Assembly (NCBI GenBank): GCA_017412245.1
Contig: JAFPYI010000009.1
Span: forward strand, 1 to 64,000
Length of the DNA: 64,000 nt
Origin: Paludibacteraceae bacterium
Lineage (GTDB): Bacteria > Bacteroidota > Bacteroidia > Bacteroidales > Paludibacteraceae
Reading direction: 5' to 3'
Positions 8,335 to 17,481 of this stretch are shown piece by piece. Numbering within the stretch: the first letter of the stretch is position 1; each line of letters starts with the position of its first letter. Both the position numbers and the translations under genes were made by a program. The notes under the pieces are model-generated. The model did no database searches and was not told the origin of the DNA. It was given only the letters and a program-made list of their open reading frames with translations.

Positions 8335-9641
8335 AAGTCATAGTTTTGGAATAAAAAATCATTGTATGGATATCGTTTGACATGTATGGTTTTGATGCGG
8401 TCATACATGAGTGCACGAAGCGCGTCTATATTCTCTTTATTGCGTGCAGAGATGAAAATACAATCATCACCGAGACGAGCCATCCACGTCCGCTGCAAAT
8501 CCTCCAACGACAGGTTCTCACGGAGTACAGGTGTCAAATCATCTTCCTCTTTCGGTGTGTAGGTAAACGCATCTATCTTATTAAAGACCACGATACGTGG
8601 TGTTTCACCACGGGTGCCTTTTTCATTGCCGCAGATTTCGTTTATGGTTTGCTCGACCACTTCATACTGCTCCTCAAAATTAGGATGCGAGATATCCACC
8701 ACATGGATGAGCAGATCCGCCTCACGCACTTCGTCCAGTGTCGATTTGAACGACTCCACCAGATGGTGTGGCAGTTTGCGGATAAATCCTACTGTGTCGG
8801 ACAAGAGAAACGGCAGATTCTCAATGGTCACCTTGCGAACGGTAGTATCTAATGTGGCAAACAGTTTATTCTCAGCAAACACCTCCGACTTACTCAATAG
8901 ATTCATCAGTGTCGATTTGCCCACATTCGTGTATCCTACTAATGCCACGCGCACCAGTTTGCCTCTGTTCTGGCGTTGCGTAGCCATCTGCTTGTCGATT
9001 TTCTTCAGTTCTTCACGCAGCAGGGCTATGCGTTGACCGATTACTCGTTTATCCGCCTCAATCTGTGTCTCACCCATACCACGGTTAGTTCCTCCACCAC
9101 CACGTTGACGGTCCAAGTGCGACCACATACGCGTCAGACGAGGTAACATATACTGCAGATGCGCCATCTCCACTTGTGTCTTGGCGTAAGACGTCTGTGC
9201 GCGCTGGAGAAAAATCTCCAAGATAAGAATCGTTCTGTCAATAACCCGGACATTAGCCGGATGTTTCTCACGATGATTAATCGCTTTTTCGAGATTACGA
9301 ATCTGGCGAGGAGAGAGTTCGTCATCAAAGATGACTACATCAATGGGAGAGGATTCATTTTCGCATTGGCCGATTTCCTCATTTTCGCATTGGCCAGATT
9401 TGGCTTTTTCTTCCCGAGCGATGATAAACTGCCTTATCTCCTCCAGTTTTCCTTCACCTACATACGTAGCCGTATTCGGTTGTTGCACACGTTGGGTGAA
9501 CCGTTTGACAGGAACGATATGATTAGTATCCGCCAAAAACGCCAATTCGTCAAGGTACTCTTTGGTACGGTCTTCCGGTTGGTCCGGAGTAATCAGACCC
9601 ACCAACACAGCATGCTCTATATACTGTTTTATTTCTATCAA
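8322..9641 (-). CDS. hflX: GTPase HflX
   Basis: 439 residues. HflX is a ribosome-associated GTPase that splits stalled or heat-damaged 70S ribosomes. An N-terminal HflX domain (with DELSPRQIRNLEKAI) and a glycine-rich linker (GGGGTNRGMGETQIEADKR) precede the G domain. That domain holds G1 GYTNVGKST, G3 DTVGF and G4 NKID. The N-terminal domain contains an unusual insert in which GQCENE occurs twice, encoded by a 17-base direct repeat 24 bases apart (9355-9371 and 9379-9395). The start at 9641 overlaps lemA by 4 bases. The operon also has hpt and a phosphohexomutase downstream. Confidence 0.95.
   Translation of the reverse strand: MIEIKQYIEHAVLVGLITPDQPEDRTKEYLDELAFLADTNHIVPVKRFTQRVQQPNTATYVGEGKLEEIRQFIIAREEKAKSGQCENEEIGQCENESSPIDVVIFDDELSPRQIRNLEKAINHREKHPANVRVIDRTILILEIFLQRAQTSYAKTQVEMAHLQYMLPRLTRMWSHLDRQRGGGGTNRGMGETQIEADKRVIGQRIALLREELKKIDKQMATQRQNRGKLVRVALVGYTNVGKSTLMNLLSKSEVFAENKLFATLDTTVRKVTIENLPFLLSDTVGFIRKLPHHLVESFKSTLDEVREADLLIHVVDISHPNFEEQYEVVEQTINEICGNEKGTRGETPRIVVFNKIDAFTYTPKEEDDLTPVLRENLSLEDLQRTWMARLGDDCIFISARNKENIDALRALMYDRIKTIHVKRYPYNDFLFQNYDLCEQ
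9355..9395. repeat. Direct repeat inside hflX
   Basis: TCATTTTCGCATTGGCC occurs at 9355-9371 and again at 9379-9395, period 24 bases, so the reading frame is kept. It encodes the doubled GQCENE of the HflX insert. Confidence 0.85.
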
Positions 9642-10225
9642 AACTCAACTTTCGGAGCTTTATTGGCTCCTTCTTCAGCCTCAAAGTATGGTTTTTTCTC
9701 AAATCCGAACATTCCTGCAATAATGTTTTTCGGGAAGCGACGGATATTTGTATTGTACTGGCGTGCCTCATCGTTGAACATCTGACGAGCAGTCGTGATA
9801 CGATTCTCTGTTCCTTCTAACTGTGCTTGCAAGTCACGGAAGTTCTCATTGGCTTTCAAGTCAGGATAGTTCTCTGCAACAGCGAGCAAACGTCCGAGAG
9901 CTTGACTCAACTCGCCTTGCGCAGCTTGATAAGCGGCTAATTGTTCCGGCGTAGCATTGGTCGGGTCTATGGTGATTTGCGTTGCTTTTGCACGCGCATT
10001 GATAACACCTTCCAATGTCTCTTGCTCGTGGGAAGCATAACCTTTCACCGTTGCTACGAGGTTTGGCACGAGGTCTGCACGACGTTGATACTGGTTCTCT
10101 ACTTGTGCCCAAGCGTTCTCCACACTCTCCTGTTGTTCTACTAAACCATTGTAAACATTTACCGCCCAAAGTGCGATAATAGCGATAATGCCTAAACAGA
10201 CAATCCAAGGTAATAACTTTTTCAT
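9638..10225 (-). CDS. lemA: LemA family membrane protein
   Basis: 195 residues. One N-terminal membrane segment (about 4-24, WIVCLGIIAIIALWAVNVYNGLV) is followed by a helical coiled domain with the LemA signature QVENQYQRRADLVPNLVATVKGYA. LemA proteins have an N-terminal anchor and a long helical bundle; their biochemical role is not settled. In many Bacteroidota and Firmicutes lemA sits next to a TPM-domain gene, exactly as here (10250-11194), which suggests that the two work together at the envelope. It ends 4 bases inside hflX. Confidence 0.93.
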   Translation of the reverse strand: MKKLLPWIVCLGIIAIIALWAVNVYNGLVEQQESVENAWAQVENQYQRRADLVPNLVATVKGYASHEQETLEGVINARAKATQITIDPTNATPEQLAAYQAAQGELSQALGRLLAVAENYPDLKANENFRDLQAQLEGTENRITTARQMFNDEARQYNTNIRRFPKNIIAGMFGFEKKPYFEAEEGANKAPKVEF

Positions 10226-10249
10226 AACTATAGATATTTTTAATTTTGG

Positions 10250-11194
10250 TTACCATTTTCCTCCGGCTCCTCCGCCGAAAGTGGAGCCTCCGCCCCATGA
10301 ACCACCTCCGCCGAAAGATGAACCTCCGCCACCAAAGGTAGAACTACGGCCTCCGCCACCAATCATCGGTGTATAGGTGATGCGTTCCTGACGAGGGATA
10401 TTCTTGTTTTCCGTCCATTCATGACCGCATTTACAGCAACGGTAACGGACGATTTTCTCGCCTGCGTGTGTCGTAGTGGCAACCGTCACTATTTTCTCGT
10501 TTATTATTTCCGTCTTCCTGCTTTTGCAGGACGGACAGCGTTTCTTCTTTTTCCACCAGTGGAAGAGGCAAAAAGCAATAATACCTATGCCGCAGATAAT
10601 CACCACCCATGCAGACGTGGTGTCATCGTCCTCCTCGTAATAACGTCCGCGGTTTGTCACACTCTTGGCATTCAGCAATTCTTCGGGTGCCTCGCCGTCG
10701 GTACAAATCTCATAGACTCGCAAAGCACCTATGCATAATCCTCCTCCGTAATCGCCTTCGCGGAAAGCAGGAATCATGTTATCATGCACTATTTTCGAAC
10801 ATTTGGCATCCGGCAATACTCCTTCTATACCGACACCGGTCATCATACGAATATCGTGACTATTGAGCACAAAAAGCATCAGCACGCCGGTGTTCTTACC
10901 TTTCTTACCGATTCCCCAAGTTTGGAACAGTTCGTACGCAAAATCATATGCTTCGTAATCGCCTATCGACTCTAACGCCACGACGCATAACTCCACATCG
11001 GTTTTCTGCTCCAATTCCTTAGCACATTCATTAAGCCACGTCACATCGTCGGCATTAAGGATATTATCCGGATTGACGACATAGAGATTCTGTCCCTGTA
11101 TTTTCGGATTAGGAACATCCTTAGGTGCGTATGTGGCTGCATTCGCAGCCATCGACACCAAAAATGCTATATAAAGAAATAGACGTTTTTTCAT
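10250..11194 (-). CDS. TPM-domain membrane protein (YgcG family)
   Basis: 314 residues from the ATG at 11194. A signal peptide (MKKRLFLYIAFLVSMAANA) leads to a TPM domain (about 25-165, with LNADDVTWLNECAKELEQ and GIGKKGKNTGVLMLFVL). A membrane helix (VVIICGIGIIAFCLFHWW) follows. A zinc-ribbon-like CPSCKS...CCKCGHEW and a glycine/serine-rich tail (GGGGSSFGGGGSWGGG) close the protein. I chose 11194 over the longer frame from 11233 because a promoter box (TATCTTTG on the minus strand, 11210-11203) lies between them. TPM proteins are linked to membrane-protein quality control and photosystem repair; the bacterial function is uncertain. It leads the operon with lemA. Confidence 0.88.
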   Translation of the reverse strand: MKKRLFLYIAFLVSMAANAATYAPKDVPNPKIQGQNLYVVNPDNILNADDVTWLNECAKELEQKTDVELCVVALESIGDYEAYDFAYELFQTWGIGKKGKNTGVLMLFVLNSHDIRMMTGVGIEGVLPDAKCSKIVHDNMIPAFREGDYGGGLCIGALRVYEICTDGEAPEELLNAKSVTNRGRYYEEDDDTTSAWVVIICGIGIIAFCLFHWWKKKKRCPSCKSRKTEIINEKIVTVATTTHAGEKIVRYRCCKCGHEWTENKNIPRQERITYTPMIGGGGRSSTFGGGGSSFGGGGSWGGGSTFGGGAGGKW

Positions 11195-11202
11195 TTTCGC
11201 TG

Positions 11203-11234
11203 CAAAGATACAACATTTTTTTGAAATGTACAAG
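11203..11234 (-). promoter_or_regulatory. Promoter of the TPM-lemA-hflX-hpt operon
   Basis: On the minus strand TATCTTTG occupies 11210-11203 and, 20 bases upstream, CTTG occupies 11234-11231. The ATG at 11194 is only 8 bases past the box, so the leader must be extremely short or absent. Confidence 0.75.
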
Positions 11235-11270
11235 ATTTATAGTGAAAAAATGCGAAAAGTGGTCTATGCA

Positions 11271-11302
11271 TTTGCGTATGTCGTTTTTTTTGTGTACCTT
11301 TG
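11271..11302 (+). promoter_or_regulatory. Promoter of rpe
   Basis: TTTG at 11271-11274, 20 bases, TACCTTTG at 11295-11302. It supports the ATG at 11325 as the rpe start. It is divergent from the TPM operon promoter about 60 bases away. Confidence 0.82.
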
Positions 11303-11324
11303 CAGCAAATTTACAATCTGTATT

Positions 11325-11969
11325 ATGAGACTGATAGCACCCAGTATTTTATCTGCCGATTTCGGAAATCTCCGTCAGGACATCGAGATGATTAACCGCT
11401 CTAAAGCAGACTGGTTACACGTAGATGTGATGGATGGCGTTTTTGTGCCGAATATATCATTTGGTTTTCCGCTGATGAAACCAATGAAACAATACAGCAC
11501 CAAACCATTAGACGTCCATTTGATGATTGTTCATCCGGAGAAGTATGTAGAGCGTTTTTGTGACGCAGGTGCATGGTCCGTCGGTTTTCATTTGGAGGCA
11601 GTGGAGGACCCGTTGCCTATTTTAGATTTGATAAAAGCGAAAGGTGTTCGTACATGTCTGACCATCAATCCGGATATTCCTGCAGAGCGATTAGTGCCTT
11701 ATTTGGACAAGGTGGATATGGTTCTACTGATGTCTGTTTTTGCAGGGTTCGGCGGACAGAAATTTATTCCGGAGACCTTTGACAAGATCCGTTTCATTCG
11801 CGCAGAGATAGAGCGTAGAGGATTGAAGACATTAGTGGAGATTGACGGTGGCGTGAATACGGAGAATGCACAAGCACTTTTCGAGGCCGGAGCGGATGTT
11901 TTGGTCGCCGGAAGTGCTGTTTTTGGTGCTAAGGATCCTGAAGAGGCAATTCGACTGATGAAGCATTAG
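11325..11969 (+). CDS. rpe: Ribulose-phosphate 3-epimerase
   Basis: 214 residues. It interconverts ribulose 5-phosphate and xylulose 5-phosphate in the pentose phosphate pathway, as a cytoplasmic TIM barrel. Visible family motifs are APSILSADFGNL at the N-terminus, the metal and catalytic segment HVDVMDGVFVPNISFG, LDVHLMIVHPE, GFGGQKFIP and the phosphate site EIDGGVN...GADVLVAGSAVFG. The longer open frame from 11226 begins before the promoter box and adds non-homologous residues, so ATG 11325 is chosen. It is followed after 6 bases by the ComEC-like gene. Confidence 0.96.
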   Translation: MRLIAPSILSADFGNLRQDIEMINRSKADWLHVDVMDGVFVPNISFGFPLMKPMKQYSTKPLDVHLMIVHPEKYVERFCDAGAWSVGFHLEAVEDPLPILDLIKAKGVRTCLTINPDIPAERLVPYLDKVDMVLLMSVFAGFGGQKFIPETFDKIRFIRAEIERRGLKTLVEIDGGVNTENAQALFEAGADVLVAGSAVFGAKDPEEAIRLMKH

Positions 11970-11975
11970 AAGTAA

Positions 11976-13391
11976 ATGGCAGATTTGCGGTCTTATCCAA
12001 TGATAGCAGTTCTGGCGGTGGTGATTGCCGGATTGTTATTGTTGGATTATTTTTATCCCAATGCCCTACTCTATCAAACCGAATATGACCAGATAGACAG
12101 TCTGCACACTTACACTTTTGTTACACGCAGTCAGCCTTGCGAGACCAAGAACTGCCTGCGGTATGAAGCAGAAGCGATGGGAGTCGGGCGAGTACTCATG
12201 TACATACAGAAAGACAGTACTCAAGAGACTCTACAAATAGGAGATACGGTTGTCGCACGCACACGTATCCAAAGAGGCAAACCGATAGGCAATTTCGACT
12301 ACGGACTGTATCTTCGTCGGCAAGGGATAGTAGGAACGGCCTATGTACGAAAAGCCCAAATACGTCCATTGGTAGTCTCTGAAAGAAAGGCCAACCAGCA
12401 TCAGCCATCCTTACAAAAACGGTTGTATAACCGTCTGATGGAGAGCGGATTAGATAAAGACGAGTTAGCGATTACTGCGGCATTGACATTAGGATACAAA
12501 GAAGATTTAGATCCTCAGATACGACAACATTTTCAGGCATCCGGTGCAGCGCATGTCTTGGCAGTCAGCGGTTTGCATACGGGTATTATTTATTTGATTT
12601 TAATGGGCATCTTAACCCTCGGCAAACGAGTGCGCCCAAGATACGAAAATCAATTAGGGCGATTATGTATCGGGATGGTGGTTATCGGAGTGATGTGGAT
12701 GTACGCATGGATAACCGGAATGACGCCTTCCGTCGTGCGATGTGTGATTATGATCACACTAGTTGAGGCCGGTAAGATTCTTTATCGTAACACGCTAACA
12801 CTCAACACAATAGCCGCAGCGGCCGTGCTTATTTTATTAGTCCGTCCTTTGGACTTATGGAGTTTGAGTTTTCAACTCTCTTTTAGTGCTACGGCAGCGA
12901 TTGTGGTGCTTGCATCGGATTTGGAATCTGTATTGCAAAGAAAAAGTTGGAGAGATACTTCTTACGGCAAAGTGATTAGTTGGATTGTCGGAATGATTAT
13001 CGTCAGTATAGCCGCACAGATAGGAACACTTCCGATAACGATGTACACATTCGGACAAGTGAGTACTTATTTCTTACTGACCAATATCATTATTTTGCCC
13101 ATCGCCTCATTATTAGTGCCTTTTGGAATGGTTAGTATCGCTCTGGGCGGTTGTGGCTTAGGACGGATAATCAGTTACGGTACATACGGTTTGGCGTGGG
13201 CGATGAATCACGCCGTAGCATGGATAGAGCAGCTGCCGGGAAGCGTAGCAGAGGTGCATATTGACGGATGGATGGTAGGATTGCTTTATGCTGCCATTAT
13301 AGCAGGATGGATGGCTGTTCATAAAAGCATTTGGTGGTTAATAGGCGCTGGAGGCGCTTTAATCGGTTTTGGAATATTATTCGCAGGATAA
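11976..13391 (+). CDS. ComEC/Rec2-type competence membrane protein (short form)
   Basis: 471 residues. A membrane segment near the start and a small soluble region (about 30-140, with two cysteines in SQPCETKNCLRYEA) precede the Competence domain. This domain is a run of hydrophobic helices with the diagnostic ASGAAHVLAVSGLHTGIIY near residue 190. ComEC forms the inner-membrane channel for single-stranded DNA during natural transformation. The usual C-terminal metallo-beta-lactamase domain is absent, as in many Bacteroidota members. It stands next to xseA and a ComEA-like helix-hairpin-helix gene, which gives a small DNA-uptake or DNA-processing theme. The stop is 1 base from the xseA start. 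Confidence 0.88.
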   Translation: MADLRSYPMIAVLAVVIAGLLLLDYFYPNALLYQTEYDQIDSLHTYTFVTRSQPCETKNCLRYEAEAMGVGRVLMYIQKDSTQETLQIGDTVVARTRIQRGKPIGNFDYGLYLRRQGIVGTAYVRKAQIRPLVVSERKANQHQPSLQKRLYNRLMESGLDKDELAITAALTLGYKEDLDPQIRQHFQASGAAHVLAVSGLHTGIIYLILMGILTLGKRVRPRYENQLGRLCIGMVVIGVMWMYAWITGMTPSVVRCVIMITLVEAGKILYRNTLTLNTIAAAAVLILLVRPLDLWSLSFQLSFSATAAIVVLASDLESVLQRKSWRDTSYGKVISWIVGMIIVSIAAQIGTLPITMYTFGQVSTYFLLTNIIILPIASLLVPFGMVSIALGGCGLGRIISYGTYGLAWAMNHAVAWIEQLPGSVAEVHIDGWMVGLLYAAIIAGWMAVHKSIWWLIGAGGALIGFGILFAG

Positions 13392-13392
13392 A

Positions 13393-14502
13393 ATGAATAC
13401 ACATTACACTCTTTCACAATTATGCGCGGAGATTGAGACTGTATTGACAGAAGGTCTCGAACCGACGTATTGGGTACAAGCAGAGATTAGCAGTCTGAGC
13501 GAAAAAGGCGGACATCTGTATCTGGAGTTGATTGATGCAGGCGATAATTCAAAATCACGCTCTAAGAATTCATTCAGTGCTAAAGTTCGTGCTACGTGCT
13601 GGCAAGGAATGAAGGAAATGCTGATGACTTATTTCGAAAGTGAAACAGGTCAGCATTTACAGGTCGGGATGCGTGTTCTTGTGGAAGCAGAAGTACAGTT
13701 TCACCCCGTTTACGGATTGAGCTTTTCTATAGTAGGCATTGACCCGGGTTATACGATAGGCGAATTGGCCCTGCAGCGACAAAAAACCATTGTACAACTG
13801 GAAGCCGACGGACTGATGGATGCGCAACAAATGCTGGCCCTGCCAACATTGATTAAAAATATCGCCGTTATCTCTTCTGCCAGTGCCGCCGGTTACGGTG
13901 ATTTCTCGCACCAGTTAGAGAATAGCGGTTATAGGTTTAAGACAGGTCTCTTTGGTGCCATCATGCAAGGCGATGGAGCGGAGAAATCCATCATCGCGGC
14001 TTTGGATGCCATTGAGGCCGATGAAGAGAAATGGGACGTAGTGGCTATTATTCGCGGCGGAGGAGCAACCAGCGATTTGAATTGTTTTGACAACTATACG
14101 CTTTGTGCCGTTTGTGCACAGTTCAGCCTACCGATAATCAGCGGAATAGGCCACACTCGCGACGTGAGCGTCCTAGATTTAGTAGCCCACGAAGCACTTA
14201 AGACGCCTACGGCCGTTGCTGAATGGCTTATCCATAGAATGGATGACCAGATGGCAAGAATAGAAGATTTACGAAATCGATTGAGTCGTACTTATGATCG
14301 GCAGATTATGATTCGTCGTCATCGAATCGAGTTATTGGAGCAACGTATGCTTGCCTGCAATCCTGAACGTATTTATCAACGCGGTTACAGTCTGCTGACC
14401 AAAAACGGAAAAATCGTTCGTAGCGTAGATGAACTGTCTGCCGGAGAGAAAGTATTAACTCATTTAGCAGACGGATGTGTACAATCAATTGTAGAAAAAT
14501 AA
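13393..14502 (+). CDS. xseA: Exodeoxyribonuclease VII large subunit
   Basis: 369 residues from ATG 13393, 1 base after the ComEC stop. XseA is the catalytic subunit of exonuclease VII, which degrades single-stranded DNA from both ends. An N-terminal OB-fold (YTLSQLCAEIETVL...YWVQAEISSLSEKGGHLYLEL) precedes the catalytic domain with IAVISSASAAGYGDF, VVAIIRGGGATSDLNCFD and the GIGHTRDVSVLDLVAHEALKTPTAVAEWL signature segment. It is somewhat shorter than the roughly 400-450 residues common elsewhere, mainly in the C-terminal coiled region. No xseB (small subunit, usually just downstream) is present here. The upstream frame from 13369 overlaps ComEC and is rejected. Confidence 0.93.
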   Translation: MNTHYTLSQLCAEIETVLTEGLEPTYWVQAEISSLSEKGGHLYLELIDAGDNSKSRSKNSFSAKVRATCWQGMKEMLMTYFESETGQHLQVGMRVLVEAEVQFHPVYGLSFSIVGIDPGYTIGELALQRQKTIVQLEADGLMDAQQMLALPTLIKNIAVISSASAAGYGDFSHQLENSGYRFKTGLFGAIMQGDGAEKSIIAALDAIEADEEKWDVVAIIRGGGATSDLNCFDNYTLCAVCAQFSLPIISGIGHTRDVSVLDLVAHEALKTPTAVAEWLIHRMDDQMARIEDLRNRLSRTYDRQIMIRRHRIELLEQRMLACNPERIYQRGYSLLTKNGKIVRSVDELSAGEKVLTHLADGCVQSIVEK

Positions 14503-14508
14503 AAAAAC

Positions 14509-15267
14509 ATGTTAGCAAAAGAGCAATATATCAGCGTTTGTATTCTATTAGGTTTGGCTATCGGTACCTGGTTTTTCATTATCTTTTGGCCTCAAAAACC
14601 TCTTCCGCGCGAACTTACTCCGGCATACCAAGATAGCCTTCGAGTGGTTCAGGACAGTCTCAGAAGAGACAGTTTACAACTGGCATGGGCTAAACGAGAC
14701 AGTCTGCGTGGAGCACGTTGGGAGCATTATAAAGACTCCACGAAGCGTGCGGATGACAGACGGTTTGCGTTATGGAATGCTGAACGCAAAGCACGATATG
14801 ATTCTTTTTTTCTTGCTGATTCGTTATGGAAAGACAGTGTCGGAAGAATACCGCGAGCGATAAAAAAAGATACTATTTTAGATCTCAATACGGCAGATAC
14901 GACCGAGTTGAAATGGATACGCGGAATAGGTAGATATATCGCCCGCCAAATCGTAAAGTATCGAGAAGAATTAGGAGGATTTTATAGTCCGGAACAGTTA
15001 AAAGACGAGCGTCTTCAACGCTGGCATTTGGATAGTGTCATTCCTCACTTCATTGCTTCACCGGAAAAGATTCGCAAAATCAACGTAAACAGTTGTAGCA
15101 CAGATTATTTACAACGTCATCCGTATTTGCGTTACGAGCAAGCGAAGGCTATTTATGAATTACGACGAAAGTCTATTCGCATTCGGAGTATTGATGAATT
15201 AAGACAACTGAACGAATTAGACTCTACAGATATTGAAAGATTGCGATGGTACTTGCAATTTGAGTAA
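14509..15267 (+). CDS. Helix-hairpin-helix DNA-binding protein (ComEA-like), membrane anchored
   Basis: 252 residues. A single membrane helix (about 8-27, SVCILLGLAIGTWFFIIFWP) is followed by a charged linker (about 40-120) in which the tripeptide DSL recurs every 7-15 residues. Two helix-hairpin-helix units follow: the first (ILDLNTADTTELKWIRGIGRYIARQIVKYR, about 125-155) is a good ComEA match, and the second (KINVNSCSTDYLQRHPYLRYEQAKAIYELR) is weaker. ComEA proteins bind incoming double-stranded DNA outside the membrane. Together with the ComEC-like gene this suggests a competence-related role, but Bacteroidota carry many such proteins and function is unproven. It starts 6 bases after xseA. 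Confidence 0.82.
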   Translation: MLAKEQYISVCILLGLAIGTWFFIIFWPQKPLPRELTPAYQDSLRVVQDSLRRDSLQLAWAKRDSLRGARWEHYKDSTKRADDRRFALWNAERKARYDSFFLADSLWKDSVGRIPRAIKKDTILDLNTADTTELKWIRGIGRYIARQIVKYREELGGFYSPEQLKDERLQRWHLDSVIPHFIASPEKIRKINVNSCSTDYLQRHPYLRYEQAKAIYELRRKSIRIRSIDELRQLNELDSTDIERLRWYLQFE

Positions 15268-15322
15268 GAATAGCAAAAAATATGCTTCTTGTGCGAATAA
15301 AAATGCAAAAAAATGAAAATAA

Positions 15323-15354
15323 TTTGCATATATGCAAAAAAAAATGTAATTTTG
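15323..15354 (+). promoter_or_regulatory. Promoter of ddl
   Basis: TTTG at 15323-15326, 20 bases, TAATTTTG at 15347-15354. The ATG of ddl is 27 bases downstream of the box. Confidence 0.82.
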
Positions 15355-15381
15355 CGGTCAAATTGAAATCGACTTAGCACA

Positions 15382-16473
15382 ATGAAGCGAAAGATAGTTA
15401 TTATTGCCGGTGGAGACAGTAGTGAATACGAAGTGTCTCTGCGTTCAGCAAAAGGTATTTATTCTTTTTTAGACAAGACTCAATATGATGTAACCATTGC
15501 CCGCTTGCACGGCAAAGACTGGGTTGCATTACCTAACGAAGAGTTAAGATTCACCAACGGGGAGTTAGCAGAGGACGAGAGTTTGACCGGTGCCGGCATT
15601 TCCATAGACAAAAACGATTTCTCGTACACATACAAAGGTCAAAAGCGGACATTTGATTTTGCGTATATCACCATTCACGGCACACCCGGAGAGAACGGCG
15701 TGCTGCAAGGTTATTTGGATTTGATTGGTTTACCGTATTCTTGCTGCGGTGTATTAGCTGCATCTATTACTTTCAACAAATATGCATGCAATCACTACTT
15801 GAAGAATTTCGGGTTTAAGATTGCCAACAGTATTTTGCTGCGCAAGGATGAATGGCAGAAAAAGAAAGCAGATGTTCAAGCGGTTAACAATCAAATTGTA
15901 AACGAATTACGGTTGCCGTGTTTTATCAAATCGAATATCGGAGGAAGTAGTTTCGGTTGCAGCAAAGTGAAGACTGAGGATGCTATTATTCCGGCTATTG
16001 AACGAGCTTTTGAGGAAGGAAATGAGGTTATCTGCGAATCATATATGCAAGGAACGGAAGTGACTTGCGGTGTATATAAGACAAAAGATAAAGCAGTCGC
16101 ATTCCCTATCACAGAGGTGGTGACGAAGAATGAATTCTTCGATTATGACGCCAAATACAGAGGACAAGTAGATGAGATAACTCCTGCGCGAATTCCCGAC
16201 GCTGTGAGAGACAGAATACAAGCAGAGACTTTGCGACTGTATGACATCTTAGGCTGTCAGGGAATTATTCGTGTAGATTGGATACTGACGGCTCAAGGTG
16301 AAGAAAGAGTAGATAAAGCTGTGAATCCTAAAAACGTAGTGATTAATCTGTTGGAAGTGAATACAACACCGGGAATGACTGCTACGAGTTTTATTCCCCA
16401 ACAGGTGCGTGCAGCAGGTTTGAAAATCGGTGATGTATTGGCAGACATTATCGAGAGTCATTTTGACAAATAA
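15382..16473 (+). CDS. ddl: D-alanine--D-alanine ligase
   Basis: 363 residues. It makes the D-Ala-D-Ala dipeptide for peptidoglycan, an ATP-grasp enzyme of the cytoplasm. The N-terminal IIAGGDSSEYEVSLRSA, the YITIHGTPGENGVLQGYLDLIGLPYSCCGV segment, the ATP-binding CFIKSNIGGSSFGCSKV and the C-terminal LLEVNTTPGMTATSFIPQQ with the metal-binding Glu and Asn all match. It lies at the head of a three-gene run with a polyprenyl synthase, whose product could feed undecaprenyl carrier or quinone synthesis. Confidence 0.94.
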   Translation: MKRKIVIIAGGDSSEYEVSLRSAKGIYSFLDKTQYDVTIARLHGKDWVALPNEELRFTNGELAEDESLTGAGISIDKNDFSYTYKGQKRTFDFAYITIHGTPGENGVLQGYLDLIGLPYSCCGVLAASITFNKYACNHYLKNFGFKIANSILLRKDEWQKKKADVQAVNNQIVNELRLPCFIKSNIGGSSFGCSKVKTEDAIIPAIERAFEEGNEVICESYMQGTEVTCGVYKTKDKAVAFPITEVVTKNEFFDYDAKYRGQVDEITPARIPDAVRDRIQAETLRLYDILGCQGIIRVDWILTAQGEERVDKAVNPKNVVINLLEVNTTPGMTATSFIPQQVRAAGLKIGDVLADIIESHFDK

Positions 16474-16489
16474 TTGAAATTTCAGATTT

Positions 16490-17467
16490 ATGATAGATAT
16501 CAACAAAGCCATCGCGCAATTAAGTTGGCCTCAAGAGCCACGAGGATTATACGAACCGATAGAATATACTTTGGCATCCGGAGGCAAACGATTACGTCCG
16601 ATGTTGACTCTAATCGCTGCAGATACCATTATTAACGGCGGACTGATTAACGGAGGTCTATTGGATGATGTAATGCCGGCAGCATTGGCTTTGGAGGTTT
16701 TTCATAATTTCACATTGCTTCATGACGATGTGATGGACAAAGCTGAGATTCGTCGTGGTCGTCCGACCGTACACGTCAAATGGAATGACAACACTGCTAT
16801 TCTCTCCGGCGACCAGATGTTGATTGAAGCCTATAAACTGCTGGAAGGTATTCCTGCCGCCAAACTGCCACAAGTGCTTCAATGGTTCAACCAAATGGCG
16901 ACAGGCGTTTGCGAAGGTCAACAATACGACATGGATTTCGAACAGGCAGCACAAGTGAGTATAGACGACTACATGGCGATGATTGAGAAAAAGACTTCCA
17001 TCTTGCTTGCGTACGCTATGAAGATTGGAGGATATATAGCCGGAGCAACTAACGAGCAACAAGAAGCGCTATACCAATACGGTTTACATATCGGATTGGC
17101 ATTCCAAATTCAAGATGATATACTGGATGTATATGGCGACCCGAAAACATTTGGAAAAGCGATTGGTGGAGATATCTGCTGCAACAAAAAAACATTCCTG
17201 CTCTTAACCGCATTAGAGAATGCTGACGACGCGACCAAAGCGGAATTGCTGCAATGGTTGCTTCAACCGGCTTCTGCGGAACATTATGAGCAAAAGATTG
17301 CTGCCGTTACCGATATTTACAACCGACTGAATGTAAGAGAAACCGGAGAGGCAGTGATGGAAGAACATACATCCATCGCCTTGGCTCAATTAGACAGACT
17401 GCCGCAAAACGACGCAACCAATCAATTGCGCAACATCGCAGAGCAATTAACCATACGTAAATCATAA
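16490..17467 (+). CDS. Polyprenyl diphosphate synthase (trans-prenyltransferase)
   Basis: 325 residues. Both aspartate-rich motifs are present: the first in LLHDDVMDKAEIRRGRPT and the second in FQIQDDILDVYGD. The GGKRLRPML segment binds isopentenyl diphosphate. The family adds isopentenyl units to allylic diphosphates; chain length (C15 to C40) cannot be set from these motifs alone. Bacteroidota commonly have one such enzyme for menaquinone side chains. It starts 16 bases after ddl and is followed by an unknown gene 14 bases on. Confidence 0.92.
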   Translation: MIDINKAIAQLSWPQEPRGLYEPIEYTLASGGKRLRPMLTLIAADTIINGGLINGGLLDDVMPAALALEVFHNFTLLHDDVMDKAEIRRGRPTVHVKWNDNTAILSGDQMLIEAYKLLEGIPAAKLPQVLQWFNQMATGVCEGQQYDMDFEQAAQVSIDDYMAMIEKKTSILLAYAMKIGGYIAGATNEQQEALYQYGLHIGLAFQIQDDILDVYGDPKTFGKAIGGDICCNKKTFLLLTALENADDATKAELLQWLLQPASAEHYEQKIAAVTDIYNRLNVRETGEAVMEEHTSIALAQLDRLPQNDATNQLRNIAEQLTIRKS

Positions 17468-17481
17468 ACACCCCTAATATC

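Noticed and set aside
11226..11324. N-terminal extension of Rpe
   Set aside because: The extra residues lie over the promoter box at 11295-11302 and do not match the family.
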